Shown: positions 42,062 through 51,018 of the stretch, one piece after another | Numbering within the stretch: position 1 is the stretch's first letter | Layout of the letters: the number at the start of each line of letters is the position of its first letter | From: JAYOEY01 sp038120295 | GTDB lineage: Bacteria > Pseudomonadota > Alphaproteobacteria > MPNO01 > UBA2964 | NCBI GenBank assembly: GCA_038120295.1 | Contig: JAYOLL010000002.1 | Coordinates: 186,001 to 250,000 of the forward strand | DNA: 64,000 nucleotides | Direction of reading: 5' to 3' | Notes under the pieces: generated by a model | The model's database searches: none | What the model was told of the DNA's origin: nothing | What the model saw: the letters and a program-made list of their open reading frames with translations, nothing else | Program-made: the position numbers and the translations under genes

Positions 42062-42942
42062 GCCGGCTTCTCCTTACGGCCCTGCTGTACCGCATACCAG
42101 GCTGCGCCAAAAATGATCACGGCGCCGATCCAGACCCAGAGATCGGGAAATTCGCTGAAAACGATAAAGCCCATGGCCGCGGCGAGCGGCATCCGGAGAA
42201 AATTCATCGGCTGGACGATCCGCGCGTCGGCAAGCGAAATACTGTTGGCGACGCAGAGCTGCGCCATGGTGGCGAAAAGGGCGACGCCCAGCAGGGTCGG
42301 CAGGTCTTCGACCGCCGGCGTCTTCCAGACGAAGAAGGCTGGTATCGCGGACACGGGCAGGATCAGGACGTTGGCGTAGAACGTCATCACTGTCGGCGAA
42401 TCGTATCGCGACAGGACCTTGATTGCCGTGTTCACCAGCGCATAGCTCAGAGCGGTGCCGAGAGCAGCGACGATTCCGACCGTGATCGGGATATAGCCGG
42501 GTCGGAGGATGATGAGAACGCCGACGAATCCGATCAGCGCGGCCAGCCAGCTTTTCGCCGACACATGTTCGCGCAGTAGCAAGGCCGCCGCGGCAATCGT
42601 GAACAGCGGCGTTGCGAACTGGATCGCGAAAAAATCGCCGACCGGCACGGTTTCGGCGGCGTAGAACCACAGAAGGATGGCGACATAGGTAATCGCCATG
42701 CGGAGCCCGTGCAGGTGGATGACCTCGGTCTTCAGCTGGGACAGCCCCCCGCGCAACACCAGCGGCGTGAGGACGCAGACTCCGACGAGGCAGCGCAGAA
42801 ATGCCAGTTCGAATGTGTGGTAACTGCCTTCCAGATAGCGCGTGAGCGTCGCCGACGCGACGTAGCAGAACGATGCGCCCAGCATCCAGAGTGCGCCCCT
42901 GACGGGCGCGGATAGGGGACTTGATCCGTATTGATCGGTCAC
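42058..42942 (-). CDS. EamA/DMT transporter, tandem copy 3
   Basis: A 294-residue paralog. It starts with GTG at 42942, overlapping the stop of copy 2 (GTGA), which fixes the start better than the long open frame that extends upstream to 43746. Motifs VGDFFAIQFATPLFTIAAAA and IVQPMNFLRMPLAAAMGF mirror copy 4. Translation is probably coupled to copy 2. Confidence 0.88.
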   Translation of the reverse strand: MTDQYGSSPLSAPVRGALWMLGASFCYVASATLTRYLEGSYHTFELAFLRCLVGVCVLTPLVLRGGLSQLKTEVIHLHGLRMAITYVAILLWFYAAETVPVGDFFAIQFATPLFTIAAAALLLREHVSAKSWLAALIGFVGVLIILRPGYIPITVGIVAALGTALSYALVNTAIKVLSRYDSPTVMTFYANVLILPVSAIPAFFVWKTPAVEDLPTLLGVALFATMAQLCVANSISLADARIVQPMNFLRMPLAAAMGFIVFSEFPDLWVWIGAVIIFGAAWYAVQQGRKEKPA

Positions 42943-43811
42943 GCGCCTCTGTTCCGCCCCACGGCAAAGAATCCAGCGGCGAAAATAACCGCGGCCCCGA
43001 CCCAGGTCCACAGATCGGGCAGTTCGGAAAAAAGAATCCAGGCGAACAGCGCGGCCCAGGGCAGGCGCAGGAAGTTGAAGGCCTGGACGATACGCGCGTC
43101 CGCGGCGCGGATCGAATAGGTCAGGGTGAGCTGCGCGCTGGCATAGAGAAGCCCCATCGCGAGGATCGCCGGCGCGTTGGACCATTCCGGCGTCCGCCAG
43201 TCGAACAGGGCGGGGATCAGGGCGAGCGGCGCCGTCACCATATTCGCCGCCAGGGTGATGAGAACCGGGCTTTCGGTCGCCGACAGGCGGCGGATGAACA
43301 TGTTCGCCGTTGCAAAGGCGAAGGCCGAGGCGAGCGCGGCGATGGACCCCAGGTTGAGCGGGATCACGCCCGGACGGATGATAATCACGGCGCCGACAAA
43401 CCCCACGGCGACCGCGAACCAGCCGCGCATCCCGACATACTCGCCGAGAAAGACGCTCGCCATCAGGACGGTGAAGATCGGGATCATGAACAGGAGCGAC
43501 TGGACATCGGCGATGTTCAGGAGCGCGTAGGCGTAAAACGACAGCAGCATGCCGACATAGGACAGGAGACCCCGCCCCAGATAGAGACCGGGAAGGCGGG
43601 TTGCCCGCCGGATCGATCCCGCCGGCAGGCGCATGGCAAACGGCGTCAGGATACAGATCCCGGTCACTGCATAGAAAAACAGGAGCTGGAAAGCCCCATG
43701 ATCGCTCGACAGCAGCCGGACCAGGGCGCTGGCTCCCGACTGGCACCCCGTAGCGACGGCCATCCAGAATATGCCCCAGGCAATACCGCTGACGGCGTGA
43801 CCCGTTGTCAT
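42939..43811 (-). CDS. EamA/DMT transporter, tandem copy 2
   Basis: A 290-residue paralog starting at ATG 43811, which overlaps the stop of copy 1 (ATGA). Motifs IADVQSLLFMIPIFTVLMAS and IVQAFNFLRLPWAALFAWIL align with the other copies but are the most diverged of the four. Each ends with the shared pattern ELPDLWTWVGAAVIF. Confidence 0.88.
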   Translation of the reverse strand: MTTGHAVSGIAWGIFWMAVATGCQSGASALVRLLSSDHGAFQLLFFYAVTGICILTPFAMRLPAGSIRRATRLPGLYLGRGLLSYVGMLLSFYAYALLNIADVQSLLFMIPIFTVLMASVFLGEYVGMRGWFAVAVGFVGAVIIIRPGVIPLNLGSIAALASAFAFATANMFIRRLSATESPVLITLAANMVTAPLALIPALFDWRTPEWSNAPAILAMGLLYASAQLTLTYSIRAADARIVQAFNFLRLPWAALFAWILFSELPDLWTWVGAAVIFAAGFFAVGRNRGA

Positions 43812-44686
43812 GACGTTGCCGCCTCGGCTCTTCGCTTTTTCGCTTCGCGCCAGCCGATGGCGTAGGTGCTGCCGAAGATCACCGCAGACCCAATCCAGGT
43901 CCAGATATCGGGCAGCTCCATGAACAGCCAGTAGCCCAGCGCGGTGGCGAAGATCATGCGGGTGAACTGGAAGGGTTGCACCACCCGCGCATCCGCGGCG
44001 CCGACCGCGCGGGTAAAGCTGTATCCGCCCACCGAGCTGAATATCGCCACACCGGCGATCCACGGCCACTGTTCCGCGGTCGGGGTCTGCCAGACGAACA
44101 GCATCGGCACCGCCGCGAAGGGCAGCATCAGCAGGTTTGAATAGACCGTGATACGGCCGGCGCCTTCGGTCTTCGACAATAGCTTCAGCGTGGTGTTCGA
44201 TCCTGCCGAGCAGCAGGCGGCGGCCAGCGCGCAGAACGCGGCGAGCGTAATTTCGATGACGCCGGGCCGCATGACGATCAGCACCCCGCCGAACCCGACC
44301 AGCGTCGCGATCCAGCTGAACGTGTCGGTCTTCTGCTTGAGTATCAGCACCGCCAGCAAAATGGTGAAAAGCGGGATCGTGTATTGCAGGGCATACACGT
44401 CCGCGATGGGAAGTTCTGACAGGGCGTAAAAAAGCATCACCATGGCGCAGTAGGCGAAGAACACGCGCAGGCAGTACATGGGAAGACGCGTCGTCCGCAT
44501 CGATCCGAGCCCCTGTTTCAGGATCCACGGCGTCAGCCCGACGAGGGCGAAGACATTGCGGAAAAAGACCAGCTCCATGGTCGGCACCGATCCGCCCAGC
44601 TTGCGGACGCAGGCGCCCGCAGCGGTGCTCAGCAGGATCGCGATGCACATCCATATGATGCCAGCGGCAGCGCCGGTGCGGAGCAT
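43808..44686 (-). CDS. EamA/DMT transporter, tandem copy 1
   Basis: A 292-residue paralog and the first gene of the four-copy operon. ATG 44686; the Shine-Dalgarno is weak (CCGAAAG). Motifs IADVYALQYTIPLFTILLAV and VVQPFQFTRMIFATALGYWL. Function of the family is metabolite efflux or uptake; four copies in one operon could form heteromers or handle different substrates. Confidence 0.88.
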   Translation of the reverse strand: MLRTGAAAGIIWMCIAILLSTAAGACVRKLGGSVPTMELVFFRNVFALVGLTPWILKQGLGSMRTTRLPMYCLRVFFAYCAMVMLFYALSELPIADVYALQYTIPLFTILLAVLILKQKTDTFSWIATLVGFGGVLIVMRPGVIEITLAAFCALAAACCSAGSNTTLKLLSKTEGAGRITVYSNLLMLPFAAVPMLFVWQTPTAEQWPWIAGVAIFSSVGGYSFTRAVGAADARVVQPFQFTRMIFATALGYWLFMELPDIWTWIGSAVIFGSTYAIGWREAKKRRAEAATS

Positions 44687-44974
44687 CTTTCGGGGCCTGT
44701 TCGGTGGTTCTCTTAGGAAACCGGATTGTAGCGCCGACTCCGTCGTTATGCACCAGCAGCGCCTTTCAGGGCGACCGGGGGATGGAACAGCCGGAAGAGG
44801 CGTCGATGGGAAACGGCGAATACCCTGTGTTCCCCGGAACCGGTTCCTTTCCCTTCATCAAAGCGATGATGCTCTCGGCGTTGCGTACCGCATATTGCTC
44901 GTGAGGGGCGAAACGTGATCAGACGGGATGTTCGCCGGGGCTGGCGTTTACAAAAATTTGCCCCTAGTCTCAGC

Positions 44975-45030
44975 CCATAAGCATAAGGCCATAAGCATAA
45001 GGCCATAAGCATAAGGCCATAAACTTAAGG
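44975..45030. repeat. Four tandem 14-bp repeats before tctA
   Basis: CCATAAGCATAAGG occurs three times exactly (44975-44988, 44989-45002, 45003-45016) and once changed (45017-45030, CCATAAACTTAAGG). The last unit feeds into the AAGGGAGG ribosome-binding site of tctA, whose ATG is at 45048. The unit is itself partly symmetric and AT-rich. The rest of the 361-bp gap 44,687-45,047 shows no gene or clear promoter. Confidence 0.9.
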
Positions 45031-45047
45031 GAGGCCTCGTAAGGGGC

Positions 45048-46580
45048 ATGTTCGAAGCCATCATTGAGTCGGCGAACGCGCTGAGCACCGCGTCGCTGCA
45101 TTTCCTGCATTTCAACGCGCTGGCCTACCTGGTCATGGGCACCTGTATCGGTCTGCTGTTCGGGGCGATACCCGGGCTCGGCGGGACTACCGCGCTGGCG
45201 CTCATCATTCCGCTGACCTTCGGTATGGAAGAAGCCAACGCCATCATGCTGATGGGCGGGTCGATGGCGGCGACATCGACCGGCGGGTCGGTCAGCGCGA
45301 TATTGCTGAATACGCCCGGTATTGCGCCCAACGCGGCGACGACGTTCGACGGGTTTCCGCTGGCGCAGCAGGGCAGGGCGGGCGAGGCTATCGGCGCGGG
45401 CGCGACGTCCTCGGCGCTCGGTGGGCTGATCGGCGTCTTTACGCTGCTCGCCGTCATTCCCATCGCCAAGGCGATCGTGCTCCTGTTCGGACCGCCCGAA
45501 CTGTTCCTGCTGGCGATCTTCGGCCTGTGCGCGATCGGCGTCTCGACCGGCGACCGCATGCTACAGGCGCTGATCGCCGCGGTGTTCGGTTTCGTCTGCG
45601 CCTTTGTCGGCTTCGATTACGTGTCGGGCATCATCCGCTACACCTACGGCGTCGATGCGCTGTATGACGGGATCAAGCTGGTCCCGGCGCTGATCGGTCT
45701 GTTCGCGATCTCCCAGATGATCGATCTCGCCGTCAAGGGCGGCAGCATTGCGGGCGATTCCTCGACGCTGGAAACAAAGATCCAGAATGTCAGCGACGGC
45801 ATCAAGGCGGTGTTCCGCAACTGGTCGACCATGTTGAGCGGGTCCGCCATCGGCACCTTCATCGGCGCCGTGCCCGGTGTCGGCGGCACGGTGGCGGCGT
45901 TCCTGTCCTACTCGACCCAGGTGCAGCGCGATTCGAACCCGGACGTGCCGTACGGGCGCGGCAACATCAAGGGTGTGATCGCGCCGGAGGCGGCCAACAA
46001 CGCCAAGGACGGCGGGTCGCTGATTCCGACGCTCGCCTTCGGCATCCCCGGCAGCGCCGAGACAGCCGTTTTCCTCGGCGCCATGATCCTGCACGGGCTG
46101 GAACCGGGCCCGACGCTGTTGCAGGATCACACCGACGAGATCTATACGCTGATCCTGTCGCTCACCGTCGCCTGCGTGATCGCGACGCTTATCGTCCTCG
46201 TGCTGGCGCGCCCGATGGCCTATCTGACGCTGGTGGACGCGCATGTGCTGGCGCCGGTCGTCACCGTCGTGGCCCTGATCGGCGCCTATGCGCTCAATGG
46301 CGAGTTCGGCGACGTCATCGTCGCGCTGGCGTTCTCGATCATCGGTTACCTGATGATCCGCTTTCAGTATCCCCGCATCACCTTCACCATTGCGCTGGTG
46401 CTGGGCGAGGTGACGGAGCGCAGTTTTTTCCAGGCGATGGGCGTCTCCGACGGCAGCTGGGGAATCTTCGTTAGCGGAACGCCGGCGATTACCCTGATTG
46501 CGCTCATCGTCATCAGCCTTCTGATCCCGTCTTTCCGGTCCTGGCTCCGGAAAAGAAAAGAAGCTGGAGGGGTATCGTGA
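45048..46580 (+). CDS. tctA: Tripartite tricarboxylate transporter large permease (TctA)
   Basis: A 510-residue permease with about 12 membrane segments. Family motifs: GLLFGAIPGLGGTTALALI near residue 40, LNTPGIAPNAATTFDGFPLA, and AVPGVGGTVAAFLSYSTQ with the second GAxPGxGG repeat. It moves carboxylates with protons or sodium together with TctB and TctC. Start at ATG 45048 directly after the tandem repeats. Overlaps tctB by four bases (GTGA). Confidence 0.95.
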   Translation: MFEAIIESANALSTASLHFLHFNALAYLVMGTCIGLLFGAIPGLGGTTALALIIPLTFGMEEANAIMLMGGSMAATSTGGSVSAILLNTPGIAPNAATTFDGFPLAQQGRAGEAIGAGATSSALGGLIGVFTLLAVIPIAKAIVLLFGPPELFLLAIFGLCAIGVSTGDRMLQALIAAVFGFVCAFVGFDYVSGIIRYTYGVDALYDGIKLVPALIGLFAISQMIDLAVKGGSIAGDSSTLETKIQNVSDGIKAVFRNWSTMLSGSAIGTFIGAVPGVGGTVAAFLSYSTQVQRDSNPDVPYGRGNIKGVIAPEAANNAKDGGSLIPTLAFGIPGSAETAVFLGAMILHGLEPGPTLLQDHTDEIYTLILSLTVACVIATLIVLVLARPMAYLTLVDAHVLAPVVTVVALIGAYALNGEFGDVIVALAFSIIGYLMIRFQYPRITFTIALVLGEVTERSFFQAMGVSDGSWGIFVSGTPAITLIALIVISLLIPSFRSWLRKRKEAGGVS

Positions 46581-47227
46581 GCGCCAGGACGGTGCCGGTT
46601 GCGAGTCTGGTCGGCTGGGCGGTGTTCGCCGCCTGCTGCGTGGCATTCGGTTTTCTGTCGGGCGGCAAGCCGTCGCTCTGGACGCTGGCCGCGCCCGCGG
46701 CGCTGGGCTGGTTTGCGGTGCTGTTTGCGACCCGGCCGATGGTCGAAGCAGACCGGCGCCCGGCGCTCTATTTTGCGCTCAGCGTGCTTGCGCTGATGAT
46801 TTTCTTCGTTCACCAGACCTACGGGTACGAAGGCAAGGTCCGGAATTTCCCACTGATCGTCGGCTATCTGGGGATTTTTCTCTGCCTGCTTGATATCGCA
46901 AGCCTTACGAGACACGGGGCGGGCGCCGTGATCGCGAAGTTTTTCGGCGCCCAGATGGAAGAAGTCGATCCCGGCCGGCGGACCGTCAGGCGCGAACTTA
47001 TCGTGTTCGCCGCGATGGGTGGCTGCGTGCTGGGTATCTGGCTGATCGGATTTCTGGTTTTTTCTCCGATCTTCGTCATCGCCTGGATGATCGCAGGCGG
47101 CAGGACCGTTCGACACTCCATCTATTGCGGTCTGGGTACGCTGGTCTTTATCTATCTGCTGTTCGAACTGGCGTTTAAATACGAACTGTTTCGCGGCGTT
47201 CTCTTCATCTGGCTGATGGACTTATAG
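46577..47227 (+). CDS. tctB: Tripartite tricarboxylate transporter small permease (TctB)
   Basis: A 216-residue four-to-six-helix membrane protein, typical of TctB in size and position but, as usual, poorly conserved. It starts with GTG in the GTGA overlap with tctA. Hydrophobic segments lie around residues 8-25, 38-52, 62-78, 88-105 and 150-205. Confidence 0.88.
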   Translation: MSARTVPVASLVGWAVFAACCVAFGFLSGGKPSLWTLAAPAALGWFAVLFATRPMVEADRRPALYFALSVLALMIFFVHQTYGYEGKVRNFPLIVGYLGIFLCLLDIASLTRHGAGAVIAKFFGAQMEEVDPGRRTVRRELIVFAAMGGCVLGIWLIGFLVFSPIFVIAWMIAGGRTVRHSIYCGLGTLVFIYLLFELAFKYELFRGVLFIWLMDL

Positions 47228-47332
47228 ACGCGGTCGGAGATATCGTTGCCGGATTAAATCGTTAGCCTTTGGTTCGGGGCTCAAGCCGGACCGCAAAAAA
47301 CCGTTAAAGCGTTTATGAAAGGGAGCAGACAT

Positions 47333-48286
47333 ATGATCCGGAAAACATTGTTGGGCGCCGTTGCGCTCGGTACGGCGGCGGTGCTGTCGCAGGGAGCCCA
47401 GGCGGCGTTCCCCGAAAAAAACATCACTTTCATCATTCCCTACTCGCCGGGTGGCGGGTTCGACACGTTCGTCCGCAAGATCGCGCCGGAGATGGAAAAG
47501 CATCTGCCGAACAAGGTCAGCGTCATTCCGAAGAACGTGGACGGCGCGGGCGGCCGCAAGGCGCTGAACGATCTGTGGCGGGCGAAGCCCGACGGATACA
47601 CCATCGCGATCTTCAACATGCCGGGCATGCTGCTCGACAAGATCATCGGCAAGAAGACGCGCTATCAGATCGAGAAGTTCGAATGGCTGAGCCAGCTCGC
47701 CATTTCGCCCTATACGCTGGCGGTCAATACAAAGGGGCCGTACACCTCGATCGAGGCGCTGCGTAAGGCGAAGGGACTCAAATATCCGGTAACCAGCCCG
47801 GCCTCGACCGCCGCCGTGGCGGGCAAGATCCTGGCTTCGGCGATCGGGCTCGATATCAAGATTCTGCCCGGCTACAAGGGCTCGTCCAAGACCTCGCTCA
47901 GCATCATCCGGGGCGATACGCACCTTTCGTTGTTCGCCAACCGCCAGTACGCCAAATACGCCAAGGGCGGCGATCTGAAGGCGGTGCTGGTGCTGGAGGA
48001 CAAGAGCCCGTGGCCCGGCGTGCCCACCGTCGGCGATATCGGTCATCCCGAGATGACCGCTCTGGCCACCGAGCGCATCGTCGGCACGGTTCCGGGTACG
48101 CCGAAGGCGATCCTCAAGGTACTTGAGAACGCCATCGTAAAGGGCGGCAACGAGCCCACGATTCAGGCCTGGTCCAAAAAGGGCGAGCGCGGCCTCAACC
48201 CGACCTCCGCGGCGGATACCGCCAAGCGGGTCGATCACCTGATCAAGTTCTACTCGAAGTTCAAGAAGGTGCTGGCAGCGAAATAG
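47333..48286 (+). CDS. tctC: Tripartite tricarboxylate transporter substrate-binding protein (TctC)
   Basis: A 317-residue periplasmic binding protein. Signal peptide IRKTLLGAVALGTAAVLSQG with cleavage near AQAAF; ligand-binding motif ITFIIPYSPGGGFDTFVRKI and IPKNVDGAGGRKALNDL. ATG 47333 follows AAGGGAGC. Third gene of tctABC, 105 bp after tctB. A good terminator follows. Paralog of the orphan TctC at 37,307, with different loop residues, so the ligand may differ. Confidence 0.92.
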   Translation: MIRKTLLGAVALGTAAVLSQGAQAAFPEKNITFIIPYSPGGGFDTFVRKIAPEMEKHLPNKVSVIPKNVDGAGGRKALNDLWRAKPDGYTIAIFNMPGMLLDKIIGKKTRYQIEKFEWLSQLAISPYTLAVNTKGPYTSIEALRKAKGLKYPVTSPASTAAVAGKILASAIGLDIKILPGYKGSSKTSLSIIRGDTHLSLFANRQYAKYAKGGDLKAVLVLEDKSPWPGVPTVGDIGHPEMTALATERIVGTVPGTPKAILKVLENAIVKGGNEPTIQAWSKKGERGLNPTSAADTAKRVDHLIKFYSKFKKVLAAK

Positions 48287-48312
48287 CCCAGGGCCGATAT
48301 TCCCGTTCGGGA

Positions 48313-48343
48313 AGGGCGTCCCCTCGCGGGGCGCCCTTTTTTT
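48313..48343 (+). terminator. Rho-independent terminator after tctABC
   Basis: AGGGCG pairs with CGCCCT and the inner CCCC with GGGG (one bulged T), loop TCGC, then seven T (48337-48343). It closes the tctABC operon. Confidence 0.85.
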
Positions 48344-48404
48344 GCGCTATGCTTCCTTGAAGCTCGGCGAGTAGCGACGCGGCCTGACCGGAGACAGAAG
48401 ACCG

Positions 48405-49973
48405 ATGACAGGTTTTGAACAGTTTACGTTTTCTGCGCTTGGCTGGATTGCCACGCTGGTTGTCTTTCTTGTCGTCATGGCGGTGATCGCGTTCAGCGTT
48501 CTGTTCGTCATCGATGCCAGCCAGACACGAGATGCGGTCCGCTTCAACTACCCGGTGATCGGCCGGTTCCGCTCCCTGTTTATCTGGCTGGGAGAATTTT
48601 TCCGCCAGTATTTCTTTGCAATGGACCGGGAAGAGCTTCCCTTTAACCGGGCCGAGAGGGGCTGGATCGAACGGGCGTCGAGCGGCGGCGACAACACGGT
48701 GGCGTTCGGGTCGACCAAGAATCTGAGTCCGGAAGGCACGGCGATTTTCGTCAACACGCCTTTCCCGGTGCTGGAGGTAAACGCCGCCAGGACACAGCCG
48801 GTGCGGGTCGGGCCTTACTGCCGGACGCCCTATGACGCGCCGTCGTTCTTCAATATTTCCGGGATGAGCTTCGGCGCGCTGTCCGCGCCCGCAATCCAGG
48901 CGCTGTCGCATGGCGCCAGGATAGCGAACTGCTGGCTCAATACCGGCGAAGGAGGCTTGTCGCCCTATCATCTCGAAGGCGGGTGCGACATCGTGTTTCA
49001 GATCGGAACGGCCAAGTACGGCGTGCGCGACGATCACGGCGCGCTCGACGACGACAGGCTCCGGGAAGTGGCCGCCCATGAGCAGGTGCGGATGTTCGAG
49101 ATCAAGCTCAGCCAGGGCGCCAAGCCCGGCAAGGGAGGCATCCTGCCGGCGGTCAAGGTCTCGTCAGAGATCGCGGAGACACGGGGTATTCCCGACGGCG
49201 TGGATTCCATTTCGCCCAACCGGCATCCCGAAATCGAATCGATCGGCGACCTGCTCGACATGATCGCCCATATCCGGGAGGTCACCGGCAAGCCCACGGG
49301 ATTCAAGGCGGTTATCGGCAGCCACGACTGGCTGATTACGCTGTGCGAGGAAATTCTGGAGCGGGGGATAGAGAGCGCGCCCGATTTCATCACCGTCGAC
49401 AGCGGGGACGGCGGGACGGCGGCCGCGCCGATGCCCCTGATCGATAATGTCGGCATGCTGATCAGGGAAGCGCTGATCATCGTCGCCGATATCCTGCGGG
49501 CTCACGGGCTGCGCGAACGAATTCCGATCGTCGCATCGGGGAAGCTCGTCCTGCCGTCAGGCGTCGCCTGGGCGCTTGCCGCCGGTGCGACGTTCGTCAC
49601 TAGTGCCCGCGGTTTCATGTTTTCTCTGGGCTGCATCCAGGCGATGAAGTGCAACAGGAACACCTGCCCCACCGGCGTCACCACGCACGACCCGCGCCTG
49701 CAGCGTGGGCTGGACCCGGAGGACAAGGCCGTAAAGGTCGCGAATTACTGCGCCGGGCTGGTCCATGAGGTGGAAATCATCGCGCATAGCTGCGGCGCGG
49801 CGGAACCCCGCGGACTCAGGCGGGGGCATGTCCGGATCGTGCAGCAGAACGGGGAAACGGTGCCGCTCAACATGCTCCACCCGTGGCCCCAGAGCCCGGC
49901 GGATCTGCAGTCTCTCTATCGCCAGCCGCCGCCTCTTCCGCCGGAAAACGCACCGGTGCCCCGCCAGACCTGA
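48405..49973 (+). CDS. FMN-binding glutamate synthase-like protein (GltB2-type), membrane-anchored
   Basis: A 522-residue protein. One N-terminal transmembrane segment (residues 12-37) is followed by the FMN-binding alpha/beta barrel of glutamate synthase: FFNISGMSFGALSAPAI, NTGEGGLSPYH, KLSQGAKPGKGG. The 3Fe-4S cysteines are in CIQAMKCNRNTCPTGV (C-x5-C-x4-C). There is no glutaminase domain, so it is a stand-alone synthase domain of the kind found in archaea and many bacteria with unclear acceptor. It is monocistronic, after the tct terminator. Confidence 0.9.
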   Translation: MTGFEQFTFSALGWIATLVVFLVVMAVIAFSVLFVIDASQTRDAVRFNYPVIGRFRSLFIWLGEFFRQYFFAMDREELPFNRAERGWIERASSGGDNTVAFGSTKNLSPEGTAIFVNTPFPVLEVNAARTQPVRVGPYCRTPYDAPSFFNISGMSFGALSAPAIQALSHGARIANCWLNTGEGGLSPYHLEGGCDIVFQIGTAKYGVRDDHGALDDDRLREVAAHEQVRMFEIKLSQGAKPGKGGILPAVKVSSEIAETRGIPDGVDSISPNRHPEIESIGDLLDMIAHIREVTGKPTGFKAVIGSHDWLITLCEEILERGIESAPDFITVDSGDGGTAAAPMPLIDNVGMLIREALIIVADILRAHGLRERIPIVASGKLVLPSGVAWALAAGATFVTSARGFMFSLGCIQAMKCNRNTCPTGVTTHDPRLQRGLDPEDKAVKVANYCAGLVHEVEIIAHSCGAAEPRGLRRGHVRIVQQNGETVPLNMLHPWPQSPADLQSLYRQPPPLPPENAPVPRQT

Positions 49974-49975
49974 AT

Positions 49976-50935
49976 TCAGGCGCCTGCTTCCGCCCATTGC
50001 GGCCAGTCGCCGTGGCCGGGGAACAGGCCCGCTTCTTCACGCCGGATCATCCAGGGGCGCGCGGCCTCGGGCGGGATGGTCTGATGATCGATGGCGGTCC
50101 AGCCATCGCCGATATAGTCGGAATCCATGCCGGTTTCGGACAGCCCGCCCGCCGGGTTCTCGAAATACCAGAACCAGCCCGAGCCGAAATAGTGCCGGCC
50201 CGGCCCGACATGGGATTTCCAGCCCTGCTCTTCCATATGGGTGCCGCAGCGCAGCACCTCGTCGAAATCGCGGACCTCGTAGGCGACATGCTGGAACCCG
50301 AAATTGCCCGCATGGTTGTTGAGAAACAGGTTGTGATGATCGTGCGACGCGCCGCCGCGCATGAAAAATCCCAGCCCCCTGATCGACTCGGTCAGTCTGA
50401 ATCCGAGCCTCTCCTGGTAGAATTTCGCGTGCGCCGCCGTGTCGCCCGGCGCCCAGTAGACGACGTGAAAGATGCGTTCCTGCCGCACCGGACCGCGTGA
50501 AAAGATGTCCGCCCGCGCGTCCTTGCGCGGCGCATTCCACGCCGTGTTGCTGCCGGGAAAGGAAACCGGCTCGGGCTCGCGTGCGGTCACGCGGAATCCC
50601 AGGCGGTAGCCGTAATCGTCGTGGGAATGCAGCGTGCCGTCTGCGCTTTCGGTCACGTCCCGATCGGTCGACAGCGACGCGCCGATGGCGTCGAGCGATT
50701 CCCGGTCCGTCACGCCCCAAATGACTTCTCGCGCGGTCGGGCCCGGTACCGAGGATGGCGGCAAAGACGCATCGCCGATGCCGCGAACCCGAACGGTCGT
50801 GTTGTCCGGCAGGCTGAAATCCGCGCCCGACGCGCTGCGGTCGACGAAATTGAGCCCCCAGTCGACATGGAACTTCGTCGACGCCTCGATATCGTCCGTG
50901 CCGTAAATCACGGATTCGACGCCGGCAATGTTCAT
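49976..50935 (-). CDS. Two-domain VOC protein, extradiol dioxygenase-like
   Basis: A 319-residue protein with two vicinal-oxygen-chelate modules. The C-terminal module has metal ligands in ERIFHVVYW, FGFQHVAYEV and YFENPAGGLSE (His, His, Glu), the type I extradiol dioxygenase pattern. A substrate histidine may be in HDHHNLFL. ATG 50935 begins the family sequence (MNIAGVESVIYGTDD); the longer open frame to 51307 reads into the next gene's opposite strand. Likely cleaves a catechol-type ring; substrate unknown. Confidence 0.85.
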   Translation of the reverse strand: MNIAGVESVIYGTDDIEASTKFHVDWGLNFVDRSASGADFSLPDNTTVRVRGIGDASLPPSSVPGPTAREVIWGVTDRESLDAIGASLSTDRDVTESADGTLHSHDDYGYRLGFRVTAREPEPVSFPGSNTAWNAPRKDARADIFSRGPVRQERIFHVVYWAPGDTAAHAKFYQERLGFRLTESIRGLGFFMRGGASHDHHNLFLNNHAGNFGFQHVAYEVRDFDEVLRCGTHMEEQGWKSHVGPGRHYFGSGWFWYFENPAGGLSETGMDSDYIGDGWTAIDHQTIPPEAARPWMIRREEAGLFPGHGDWPQWAEAGA

Positions 50936-51018
50936 GGTCAGCTTCCTCCCGGATGTGAGCCCGGTAATTGAAACTAGCTTTCGTGCTAAAGTAGCATGGA
51001 CAAAAGCAAAGGAAACAA

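Noticed and set aside
42943..43746. N-terminal extension of EamA copy 3
   Set aside because: The extension is an out-of-frame reading of copy 2. The GTGA overlap at 42,942 gives a family-length protein.
43812..44753. N-terminal extension of EamA copy 2
   Set aside because: It is an out-of-frame reading of copy 1; ATG 43811 in the ATGA overlap is the proper start.
44975..45030. CRISPR-like array
   Set aside because: The 14-bp units are directly adjacent without spacers and there are no cas genes; it is a simple tandem repeat.
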